Shown: positions 50,030 to 64,000 of the stretch, one piece after another
How positions within the stretch are numbered: position 1 is the first letter of the stretch
Layout: each line of letters starts with the position of its first letter
DNA from: Symbiodinium natans
Lineage: Eukaryota > Sar > Dinophyceae > Suessiales > Symbiodiniaceae
Assembly: GCA_905221605.1 (NCBI GenBank)
Contig: CAJNDS010002076.1
Span: 468,463 to 532,462 of the forward strand
Length of the DNA stretch: 64,000 bases
Direction: 5' to 3'
The notes under the pieces: generated by a model
What the model was told of the DNA's origin: nothing
Databases searched by the model: none
What the model saw: only the letters and a program-made list of their open reading frames with translations
Position numbers and translations under genes: made by a program

Positions 50030-51890
50030 CCAGCTCGTGGCTGCGGGTACCGATGGACCCCATGTTGCAAGAGCGCTTAATTCGCGCGGCACACTGTCAG
50101 ATGAGGAGCAAAGCTGGGCACTCAACAGGGTAGATCTAGTGTCTCCAGTGCATTCGCATCGAAGAAAGAATTAATGTATCTGTTTCTGATTTTTAAGGTA
50201 TCCTCTCAGCCCCCCCCCCCCCACAAATACGGAAGCTTCTACGCATGTCCACCCGTGTTGAGCCCGCTTTGGCCCAGGATTTCCGATTGTTGGGGACCCC
50301 GTTTATGGCACTGCTGAGCCGAACAGTGAGGACTGGAGGCACTATTTTAGATTTGCAGAGTGAGTATTGTGTTTCCCCAACCTGAAAAAACATGGGGGCT
50401 GCAGGGAGAGTCATGCATTCAGGTGTGTGTTCCTTGTCTGTGCCGGCAGCATTTCGGAATATTCCGTGGACACTGCTCATCAGATGTCCACATAAAATGG
50501 GCAGTTTAGGCTATTCGTGTCATCTGCAAGAGGGATCCAACTACTAGTTGACCCTTCGTTGTCGTTGTTATTTTAAGTTTTCCCCCTCCTCTGTTTCTCG
50601 CACAGCTGGTAGGACACCCTCTGCTGCTGATAATCAAGCCAAGCCCTGGACCATCGCGTTGAGTTGCTTCGATTGACAGCTGGCAACTGCTGTATCTGGA
50701 TTCGTGCAGGATGCGATGCATCTCCATGCTGCAGTGTACTCCCTGAGAGTCGACGGAAGCCTGGATGCTGGAAAGGCGGCTTGGAAGGTGTAAGAATGGG
50801 CTGAAGATTGCAAGTGATGTCATGGTCTGTGCAGGAGCCAATCAAGGGATCCAAACGTACCGTAAGGTTAAGGGATTTGTGGTGAGATTTGTCTTGTTTC
50901 GGCCTGCCACGGCCTTAGCTGTAGTAAAGCGTCATGATGGCTCTCCTGAGAAGTTCTGAGAAGTTCAGGGCCGGCGGTAGATAGACGTTGGCAGGGTGAA
51001 ACTGTAAACGGCAGTAGACGCTTCAAACCTCTCGTGCAACCTGGTTCGGGCAGGCAAGGGCAAGGCATCCGAAACAATCTTCACACAACTTGCCACACAG
51101 CCTTTCAGTACGTGTAAGCAGCACCCCTTGCCAGTACAACTCCAGATTTCATCTGGGATTAAGTGCTCCAGGATCACGCATTCGCTCTTCGGATCAATGT
51201 GAAGTCGGTCCCAGTTTGAAAGAAGAAGCTTTGTGAATGCTCGCTGCGTATTTAGAGCCCCTAGGCCTGCCAGTCAAGCACCGATTTCGACAAGGAATAA
51301 TGTTACTTCATCACATATAATGAAATACTATGTAGTTTTAAACTCATGAATTCACAACAAAGATATTTGAATGTAAACAGTCAGTTCAATATTTGTGAAG
51401 TGTTCAATGTGCATACAATTATCAATGAATGTCTAAAGAATGATGATTGTGCGAGTACCGGGGAGGCTTTTAATCACGCTCTGGGAATTGGTGCAACTAC
51501 GACATCAAAAATTACTTGGTCAGCATTGCAGTAGACCTTGTAAAAAAAAAAAAAACAATCCAGTATACGTGCGAGGCCCTCGTGGATTTGCTTCCGAGAC
51601 CCCGGACGGATGGCGCAGAAGGCTGAGTTGGGGGGCCTTCGAAGCAGTCGGTTGAGGGTTGTTTCTAGGCTCTGGGTTTGCAGCAGGTCCTACGTCTTGA
51701 GGTCTTAGCACAGTATTTGTTGGTCATGAGCGCGCTTAGCGTGAGTGTCTTTTCGGGTGTGTGCAGTGTATTTTCGAGCATGGAGGAAGCTGAGGGTCTC
51801 GCAGCCGTGTTCGTTCTCGGCTCTGCAGAGAATGTCATAAATTAACGTAGTTGAGCTGAGCGCGCTGGCAATTTGGAGCAGTACTCGGGG
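50030..51890. other. Unassigned stretch between the pseudouridine synthase and the methyltransferase
   Basis: Contains a C run at 50210-50222. A good-looking + exon at 50710-50787 reads DAMHLHAAVYSLRVDGSLDA and GKAAWK between GTGCAG|G and GTGTAAG; a short one follows at about 50836 (reads EPIKGSKRT). They could be late exons of the pseudouridine synthase gene or a separate gene; no family motif decides this. Confidence 0.35.
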
Positions 51891-51893
51891 GCA

Positions 51894-53259
51894 ATGCATC
51901 GCTTGGTTTTGGCTGCCTTGCTGGCCTCGGCCCAGGCGGCCCTAAAGTCCTTGCGCGAAAGCCGCGAAAGCCTGCACGTTGCTACAGCAGGCCCTGCCAG
52001 CCCCTGCCAGTGTCAATCAGACACTTCTGCTATACCCAGGCCGACTCGTACAAAGCCGAGGTGCATCTTCATTGATCTGGGAGCTGCAGATGGAAACAGT
52101 TACAATGCCTTCCTTCGCGGGGAGTATGGCAACCTCGCTGATTGCCCCAACCAGGAGTATGAGGCGTATTTGGTGGAGGCAAACCCGCACTTCCAGCAGG
52201 AGCTCAACAACAAGGCTGCCAAGTCGGTTCCTGGTAAGGACCCGGACCTACTAGGAATAGCAGAATTTTGCATAGCCACGTGAGCTCAGTACTTTGGGCA
52301 CTCCACCCCCAATCCCAAACCCCGAAACATGGCTTCCTTGGTGTTTGAAGGAGATCTACCCCATGATGAACGGCGCTTGGATGTGCGAGGCGGACACCAC
52401 CTTCCATGTCGTAGGCAAAACATCGGTACCATGGCCGATATGAGAGTCACTCTAAGGAAGGTTTATGCAAGAAACAAAAACACAAATATAAGCGAGTTAA
52501 TCAATAAATGAAAAGTAGGTGCTTGGACTTAATGCGTGCAGCATGCTCACCCCCCCCCCCCCCACACACAGACATACATTCATGCATGCATGTGCACACA
52601 TACATACATACGAGCATGCATAGTTAGGTAGACATGTAGATGTTTACCTGCTTCGATTCGGTCTTTGCTTTAGCAGGCAGATGTGTTCACATTACATCTG
52701 CGGTATCCATAGAGGGTTGTTCCTTCTTTCCAAGCTGATTGCACGACATAGCAGAGAGCTTTCACAAAGTATGAACAGCGGCTTCATGCAATTAAGTGCG
52801 TTGGTTTGCTAGAGTACCTGCTTGCATAATCACAAAGTTCACAAGACACCCGGACCCTCATGTGGGCCGTATAAATCTCACAGAAAGAGGTGCCTGTAGG
52901 ACTGCAACGTGACTGAGGCTGCATCATCTCTGGCTCCGCAGGGCAACGCTGAGGATGTGCGAGTGCATCTGATAAATGTCGTTTCCTTGATCAAATCGAA
53001 GACCATTCCCGGAGACAAAGTCCTGCTAAAGGTGGACATCGAGGGCGCCGAGTTTGATCTGATTCCTTGCCTGGCGCGTGCAGATGTATTAGGCCCTCAC
53101 ATAACTGCATTTGTGGAGGAGCACTACTTCCTCGGTGGTGTCAAGCGGAGTCTCACAGGAGTCACCGATGAGGAATACAAGGCAGCCAAGAAAATGATGA
53201 CGTCCAAGGGTGTGAAGATGCCTCACTACTCCTCGATCACCCTCCTCGCAGGCGCCTAA
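51894..53259 (+). CDS. FkbM-like methyltransferase with signal peptide, three exons
   Basis: Exon 1 (51894-52226) encodes a signal peptide MHRLVLAALLASAQA and the SAM-binding strand CIFIDLGAADGNSYN, then YLVEANPHF. Exon 2 (52351-52410, 20 codons, after TTGAAG|G) reads EIYPMMNGAWMCEADTTFHV. Exon 3 (52900-53259, after CTGTAG|G) contains the FkbM motif LLKVDIEGAEFDLIP and ends at TAA. All joins keep phase 0, with GT donors at 52227 and 52411. The product is about 250 residues. FkbM proteins O-methylate sugars or other small molecules; the signal peptide suggests action in the secretory pathway or at the plastid. An upstream in-frame ATG at 51873 is possible but hides the signal peptide. Confidence 0.75.
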
Positions 53260-56930
<3,671 letters not shown>

Positions 56931-56969
56931 CAGCCATAGTTGTACTTACACTGCAACCTGGCTCCCACC

Positions 56970-59900
56970 ATGTCGAAACGCCAGCCCAATCGGGCAAATG
57001 CAGCCGAGAAGCGCCGGCGGGAGGCTCCCACCAAAACCGAGGGGGACGTATCCATGCCTGCTGTCGCGGAGGCTGAGCACACTCAGACGACACAGCTGAC
57101 CACCGAGACGGTGCTCGAAACCTACGATGTACAGATGGAGGGCGCCAACTGCGTGCACGAATGCGTTCGACCGGCGGAGCTCGCTGGACAGGGCAAGGCG
57201 CCACCGCCGGTCACACCGGCCAAGACCTACGAGTTTAAACTCGACGTCTTCCAGCAGGAGGCGGTGAACTGCCTCGAGAACAAGGAATCTGTTATGGTTG
57301 CCGCGCATACCTCTGCCGGCAAGACCGTTGTGGCAGAATATGCCATTGCAATGGCACTGCGGGACAAGCAGAGAATCATCTACACGTCGCCGATCAAGGC
57401 CCTGAGCAATCAGAAGTACCGAGATCTGCAGGATGAGTTCAAGGATGTCGGCCTCATGACAGGGGATGTCACGATTAACCCTCATGCCTCTTGCATGATC
57501 ATGACGACGGAGATTCTTCGGTCCATGTTGTATCGAGGTTCCGACGTCTCTCGAGAAATGGCATGGGTGGTATTCGACGAGGTCCACTACATGCGAGACA
57601 GAGATAGAGGGGTTGTTTGGGAGGAAGCCATGATCTTGCTTCCTGATTCCGTTCGGCTGGTTTTCCTGTCCGCAACCATTCCCAATGCCCGTGAATTTGC
57701 TGAGTGGATCTGTCGAATCAAACACCAGCCCTGCCACGTGATCTACACAGACAAGAGGCCAGTGCCACTGCAGCACTATCTGTTCCCTTCTGGTGGCGAC
57801 GGGGTGTACATGGTGGTGGATGAGAAGCTTGGCTCTCTTGAAAGCCAATAACATGCAACTTTGTTCACGGTGTCGTAGACACGCGGTCCTTGTGTACTGA
57901 ATGTGTCTTCCTTTTTGCGACCCAATCATTCTCCAAGCCTTACAAGCCTGAGAGCCAACTAACAGCGCAGAAGCTCCAGAGCTGTAAGCATGAGCCCGAA
58001 GGAAAGGTCAGTTCCGGGAGGACAACTTCCACAAGGCGGTCGGAGCCCTTCAGCAGGCGACCGAGGCCCAAAATGTGGAGACCAAGAAGCAGCCGAGCTG
58101 TTTTTGGCAATGAAGTTTCTGCATCTTTCTGCCGAGCCTGCCGAAAAGTAGTGTTGGGATGTTTTCAAGTCAATGAGCCAGCCCCTGAGCCCTCCGAAGC
58201 CTGAAGACAACATGAACCAAAAGCAGCGAACTGTCTGCAACTCCTAAGCCCAAGGAAGCTGCAGAAGAGGGGGAAGTCCAACCTCGGTGACCTGGAGAAG
58301 CACCCGGCTCAGCGGGGGCATGTTTCGCTATTTGCGGGTCTATGGGGGGGTGAGGGGGGGGGGGGGGGGCTCGAAGAAGGGGGAGGGCGTTGATCAGGGT
58401 TTCGGGGTTTCCGAGCTGGAGATTTGTCTGGATAGCACTGTGGGGTAAGGTTAGTCGGAGTAGTGTGGATTTGCTTCAGCCTTTGAACTTCTAAAAGTCT
58501 CGGGCTGGTTGTCGGGATGTTGGGGTCGGGCTTGTCAGCCCACAGCTCTCACAAAGTCAAGGCCTAAAGCCCCAATTGGCACCAGACCCTTCGAAGCTTG
58601 CAGCCTGTGTTTAGTGTGTTTTCAAGATGCCTCTCCAGGATCGTCCGCATGTGCAGCGACCGAGGGTACCTGCCTCTGATTGTGCTCCCTGTCCTACAAT
58701 GTGGGAGAGATGGGCTGGGGCATCGCCTTGATGCAACCGCAGTTTTTCATGGTCTTAGTTGCTCCGGTGCTGGCCTTTACACTTTGCTCGGGTGGTTCCC
58801 ATATTCACATGCTGTCGGGCTTCTCTGCAGAAAAGGCTCGTTCAAAGCTCCAATGGCCGGGCAAAAAGGCGGAAAAAGACGCAAGCATCGGGAAAGGGCC
58901 GAATGTGAAGCCATGCTTGGATGGTCTACTGTTTCCCTAAACCTGCATCTCCTTCATGACTCCGAGACTCAATGTAGCGGCACCTGTAGGAGGTGCAACT
59001 TGCAGAACATATGTAATACTGCTGCAGGTCCGGAACGGCAGACTAGGTATCTTCACGGACATCTGGGTTGGAAGCTTGACGCAGGTCTTCAGGTCTTGGA
59101 AGGCCGGAGAAAGAAACTCGAAGTATCACAACGTGCGCTCCAGGAGTCCACATCACAGACAGGCCCCCATTGACTCCACATTCAGCATTTGTAAGCCACT
59201 TTTATGCCTTCAAGGCTTTCTTGAATGGTGGGCCAGTTCATGGTCACTACTAGACTAGAACACCAAAGCTCACGGAGGTGTGTGGGCTTTGTAGATTTTG
59301 GGTCACCGACTTGGTACACAGAAAACACGTCCTCACAACCCTGAGCCCCATATGCCAGAACAAGAAGCCGAATTCTGGAGCTGAGGTTCTCGTTCAGCCG
59401 GAAGGAGTGCGAGGCCAATGCTGTCGCCCTGAAGCGGATGGACGTCACTGACGACGACGAGAAGAAGCTCATCGATGAAGTCCAATCCTCAAACTGTTGG
59501 GCCGAATGTCCAGTCGGTGGGGATTGGAGACGGATGTTGAGTTCCACAAAGTCCCCTGCCCTTCCGCCTCCCCCCCCCCGCTCTCCCCCCCCCCACCCCT
59601 CCTCTTAGCTAAGGCTGTAAGGGTCCTTATGAACGCGAGTTCATGCAAAGGCTGCTACATTGAACGGATGGAGGGGAGGGTAGACAGCAGAGAGCTCCAG
59701 AAAGTCCTTGAACTTGCAAAGACTGAGACTGTTTTTCAGGGGCGTGCTATGTAAACCACCTCCCGCGTGCCTTCACCTGAGCCATAGCTTGTCAGGTGTT
59801 CAACAACGCCATCATGACCCTGGGTGATGAGGACAGGGAGCTTCCTCAGGCAGGGTGGATGGTCAGTTCTTGAACAGTCCAGAAGTGAGAGCAGGAGAAG

Positions 59901-62900
59901 TGTATCACTGATGTGCCACGATATGCCATGGGTCATGAAACTGACCAAGACTTCAATCTTCCAACCTTCCTTTCTTCAATGCTGGACCCTTCTTTCAGAT
60001 CCACACCTCAGTCTGTATGTGTTGAACCTTTCTGCTACAGTGTCTTTCTCAATCTGCCTTTCCTCCGCTCCCTTCAGGCCATATAATTTTAAGCCTGCCC
60101 GAGCTACGTGAATCTGCAAGCCGCTCCTGTCATTGAATGCTGCTGAACCCAATTGCTGGTGTCCCATGTCAACGGCTGCCACGCTCTCAGGTACAGAGCA
60201 TGCTGCCTCTGCTCCGAAGGGGGTTGGGCATCCATCACGGCGGCCTACTCCCCATGCCCCTCGGGTCCCAATCCTGCTGAGCATGTCGAGGCTTCCCCCC
60301 AAGTACATTGGTAGCCTGTCGGCCTCCAAAGCCTGAACCTCCTGAACGCTAGACACCCCGGGCCTAGCTGGATCCCAACGAAGGATGCCTTTTTGAGATC
60401 GTTTTCGGGTTTGTGCTGCCAATGATTCCGGACCTATGTGTAGATACACATGCTTTACATGTACAAGATGTACATGTACACAAGGTTATGGTTGCAGAAG
60501 GCTTGAATGGTGTATGAGGTTTGGGAGTATGGGTTGTGATGTTTTTGACAGATTGCAGAGCCTGCCACACGGGCAAGGCGTTACGACGCCAAGATTTACG
60601 GGGGGCGTCGGTGCATCGACCAAGTATCATGTTCAGCGCGTGTGTTTGTTTCAACCGTTGTTGCGCCACAAGGCTCAAGGAGGTGGTGGAAATCCTCTTC
60701 CAGGCGCTGGGAGCAAGAGTTTCGCGGAATTGTGGACAACTCATCTTGCGCAAGCAACAAGCTCAGTGCATACGCGGTCATGAACCAGCTAAAAATTTGG
60801 GGCCAAAACAAACCCCGTGCAGGACGGTGCGCGCAGTCGCTTCAACCCCCTCGTACAATGCCCTTGGGGCACCACTCCCCGCACCAGGATGTTGTGGGTA
60901 ATCGCTCGCCTGAAATCCTAAGTCCAACTAGGGTTGGAACCTTTCAGTCTCCCACTCGAACCTTGCTCGCCAGACGTGCGCTGACAAGCAGCACATGCCT
61001 GTTCAGGAATCCCTCATCAAAGTCCTGTTCTCCACGGAGACTTTCGCGATGGGCATCAACATGCCGGCCAAGACGGTGGTTTTCACCAACACACGTGCGC
61101 AGGGCATGCTTTCAACACAATTCCATGAGCACCTCTCAAACTCACAAGAGCGAAAGTTCTGTTGTTGTGCGTGGGCCTTGCATCTTGGCTGGGATGGGTG
61201 AGGGGAAAGGGACACGGATGCGGTCGGAACCTGCTTCAGCTGTGTGTCACGTTTGACTGGTTTGGTGTCCTGTTGCAGCACATGCTTCTCGGCTTCCAGC
61301 AGGAATTGCCCAGCGGAAGCCCACGTTTTTGATCCCTTAGCTGCAAGCCTAAGCCACCTTCTGCGAAAGTAGCCAAGTAGTAGTCCGGAGCTACGGAGAA
61401 GAGTCAAGGCATGCGCATCAGAGTATCTCCCGGCTTGGCCAGGGAAATGGGATGGTCTCGAGTATCGCATCCTGCACGCGGGCGAGTACATTCAGATGAG
61501 CTCCAACGGACATGGCCATAGTATTCGATACATTTTTCAGTACTTGTGTTTGTGCTTGGTACGATAAGGCTCCGAATGAGACTCCAGCACAGAGCGATTG
61601 TTCATGGTTGTCGGGTCTGGCTATTGGTTGCCCCCGAAACCCTGTACTTTTACTACCCTCATGCCATCTCATAATCTTGCATCCATGGCAGGAGCAGCAA
61701 GGGAAACAACGGCTGTCAATGGGTTAATGGGTTGTCGTCCGAGCACAATTCCTAGTCGAAGTATGGCAGTATAGCATTGACTCCCAGCAACAACGGTAGT
61801 AATAGTTGTGATAAAGAAACCTAAAGCTTGAATATCCTCTGCTTGTTGATGATGGTTGGTTCACCCTGTTGGAGGTCTCAGAGAGATTCACGAAAGAGTA
61901 CATTCTCGCACGATGCAGGCCGCCAACACCATAAGGACCATAAGCATACGAAACCTACAAAGCTCAATCCCAAGCCCTGATCCAAGGAGCGGCCGTGCCG
62001 GTCGGCGAGGGAAGGCCAGGTCGCAAATGTCGCAAGTCCTGTTGAAAACAACCATTGTAGCTCACGCAGCTGTAGCTGTTCGTGATTGCTGGGAGCGATC
62101 CATTCGACATCTTTTCCGTCGAAGAGACGCACAATGAGCAGTGACAGCATCACGGCAGTGGCACAGTTGCGGGGACTAGCAGCGGCAAAGAGACCACAGC
62201 TCTGCTCCACGTGGCATGACCAGCAAGCCGTTGAAAGGATGACCGTGGCTTGACCATCATCATGTTCGACGAGAAGGTGGAACCTGAGGTGGCGAAGGAG
62301 AGGTTGGAAGATGTTGGAAGTATGACGTGCTGGAATATCAACTTTGAGGGCATGTTGACAGAGTCGGCCCCAGGTGCATGCTTGACTGTATGTGAACTGC
62401 CAGGTGCTTGCCCCATGCCACGCCGAAGTCGATTTTCACAGCATTCAGAGGTACTGCAGGATCCGAGTTGAGCATTCGACTGTTGGAGGAGATGTTCCTG
62501 GGCCAGTCTGCAAAGATCTTCAGCGCCTTCCACCTTGGGTACAACATGTCACTGGGCTTCCCATGTTCTCTTGAAAGTGTGCTGCGCAGACCTTAAGCAT
62601 CGGAGCTTAAGCCCCAAAACCCCAACACCTGAACCCAACTTAACATTAGGATTTAGGGTTTAGGGTTTAGGGACCCTGAGCCCTCAACCGCCCCAAAAGC
62701 CCCTCAGTCGCTAAATTCTCAACCCCAACATGCCGTTTCTTCACAGGCTCATCAACCTCCTTCGCCTGGAGGGAGCAGACCCAGTCACGTGGCCGGAAGC
62801 TCCGAAGTTCGGGGCTTGAGGGGGCTTAAGATTTTTGAAGCGGTTTTGGGGGCGTTGTTAGAGCTTTCGGGGATGTAGGGTTGCAACTTAAAAAAAAGGA

Positions 62901-63503
62901 GCTCAAAGGGTTTGGGAGGTTTGATGGGCTCTGGATGTTCCTTCAGGCTTCGGTCTTTTGTTGTTTTTATTTTTTTGGTTGGGGGGGGGGGTGTGGTCCT
63001 AATCAATCCGATTTGGCGCTCCATGGGCCTTTGGAGTAAGCTTGACTTTTTGGATCTTCGGATTGGAAGTACTGGGGTTCATTCTGGGCTGGGATTTGAC
63101 CTGCAAGAGGTCTCTGCGAGGGAGCTATGCGTGCTTAGGGCTTAGCTTTCAGCTTCTATGTTTTCGGGGCTCTGTGGTGGGTAATAGTCAAAAGGTGCCA
63201 TGGTTTCAAGGCTGAATCTATGGTTTTGGTCGCGAAGAAATCTTGCAGCCAGCAAGAAGTATAAGTCTGAACCTGCTTAGGAGTCAGATCTCGAGACCGA
63301 TAGCCGAGTGACTTGCAGTTTCTGTGCAAGAACTCGCGGGGCTCCCTGAGGACTACATGATCCAGCGGAGCTTCCACCAGTTTCAGAAGGACAAAGGTGC
63401 CAGGAGAGCAGAATGGTCTTCTCCTCCTTTGCACCCTTCGGCAGTTCAGTGCGGTCAAAGGTGCCTTGGAGCTTCAGAGCAAGAAGCAAGACTTGGAGAC
63501 GGA
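56970..63503 (+). CDS. MTR4: Exosome RNA helicase MTR4 (Ski2-like DExH), 16 exons, 3' end outside window
   Basis: Exons: 56970-57823, 58002-58085, 58255-58299, 58639-58683, 59386-59479, 59796-59849, 60191-60255, 60673-60703, 61007-61094, 61443-61497, 61987-62014, 62238-62297, 62489-62547, 62747-62783, 63351-63396, 63461-63503. All phases agree and give about 562 codons. Exon 1 has motif I AHTSAGKT, Ia [13 protein letters not shown], motif II DEVHYM and motif III LSATIPN. Later exons give [38 protein letters not shown] (motif V) and [19 protein letters not shown] (motif VI), then the winged-helix part with FHLGYNM and [12 protein letters not shown]4 unwinds RNA for the nuclear exosome in the TRAMP complex. 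SKI2 is the main alternative; the VPLQHYLFP and VVDEKG sequences favour MTR4. The start at [10 protein letters not shown] is the best candidate; a poor ATG at 56940 is in frame. Confidence 0.92.
58340..58375. repeat. G-rich homopolymer runs in MTR4 intron 3
   Basis: G runs of 7, 4 and about 16 bases close together, able to form a G-quadruplex on the sense strand. Confidence 0.85.
62640..62675. repeat. TTTAGGG-like tract in MTR4 intron 13
   Basis: Three to four TTTAGGG units, followed by CCCTGAGCCCT, between exons 13 and 14. Confidence 0.85.
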
Positions 63504-64000
63504 GCTGCTTTGATGCACAGAGCTCCATCCATTTTTCTCGTGAGTCGCACATGTGTTCTACTGCACCCCACCTGACACATGTGAACGAGGGGGGGGGGGG
63601 GGGGGGGGGTGGAACTCGCCTGTGACGAGGGGGGGGGGGGGGGGGGGGGGGGGCATGCGAGAATCTAGAGTTTGGGGCCGAGATTCGCTCACAGAGGTCG
63701 GGGATTTGCATCTTGCCTCCTGTCATCCGGGCCCCACCCTTTCGAGATGTTCTGGGCAGCAACCAGGGCAGCTGTAACTGCTCTACCCGGCGACAATTAA
63801 TTAGGACAAGTACTATGATAGACGAACCTGCTTTTACACCGGTTGGGTTGTGCTGAGTCCACGGCTGTCGCACAAGAGGCTTGGCAACCTCGAAGACATT
63901 CGTGCAGCTGTGATGGATGATGCAGTGTACTCCTTCAACGTGGACGAGGCAGAGTTTCGGTCGAACGCCCTGTGTGCCCAGCACAGGGGCTGGCGCAGGT
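63504..64000 (+). other. MTR4 intron 16 and possible next exon at the window edge
   Basis: Intron 16 appears to start with GC at 63504. It contains two long G runs (63589-63609 and 63629-63653). A + frame at about 63880-63960 reads RLGNLEDIRAAVMDDAVYSF and could contain the following MTR4 exon, which should enter the arch region, but the match is not strong enough to call. Confidence 0.4.
63589..63653. repeat. Paired poly-G runs of about 21 and 25 bases
   Basis: Each run is preceded by a near-identical word (GTGAACGAG and TGTGACGAG), which suggests the pair arose by local duplication. Confidence 0.95.

Noticed and set aside
56946-57929. 327-codon minus-strand open frame opposite MTR4 exon 1
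   Set aside because: Exact antisense of helicase motifs; a shadow.

Overview
The window looks like nuclear DNA of a dinoflagellate, most likely a Symbiodiniaceae-type alga. The reasons are: genes broken into many small exons; introns starting with GT, GC or even GA, while nearly every acceptor reads AG|G; a Ty1/copia element and a LINE of dinoflagellate style; a single-exon ubiquitin-like plus ankyrin gene; scattered CCCTAAA-like tracts; and long G/C homopolymers. No prokaryotic operons, CRISPR arrays, tRNAs or rRNAs were seen. Exon limits were worked out by eye from reading frame, splice phase and family motifs.

Layout. About 360-3590: internal exons of a ubiquitin-activating enzyme E1 (+). 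4985-13652: a complete 8668-bp Ty1/copia element on the minus strand, with identical 159-bp LTRs and a 5-bp target duplication. It sits between tiny A/E-rich coiled-coil exons (+ strand, 4.7-18.2 kb) that may belong to one gene. 15759-16907: an intact UBL-ankyrin gene. 19409-28274: a large non-LTR retrotransposon (+). Its ORF1 carries a Gly/Cys-rich region, an NPGP motif, an OTU protease-like domain and zinc fingers; its ORF2 carries an endonuclease, reverse transcriptase and RNase H. 29211-29930: a small coiled-coil gene. 30-46 kb: gene-poor, with simple repeats, a few candidate exons and a hairpin-bearing repeat region near 43 kb. 46.5-50 kb: exons of an RluA-type pseudouridine synthase with an odd pair of oppositely oriented ~22-bp repeat arrays in an intron. 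51894-53259: a three-exon FkbM-like methyltransferase with a signal peptide. 56970 to the window end: sixteen exons of the exosome helicase MTR4, still incomplete at the right edge.

The identified host genes are housekeeping genes (ubiquitin activation, RNA surveillance, RNA modification), all on the + strand, so they do not form a pathway. The most unusual content is in the mobile elements. The copia polyprotein appears to contain a 2-oxoglutarate/Fe(II) oxygenase-like domain followed by a degenerate C5-methyltransferase-like domain between protease and integrase. The LINE carries an OTU domain and an NPGP motif. Second in interest is the clear set of GA-AG and GC-AG introns in MTR4 and E1.
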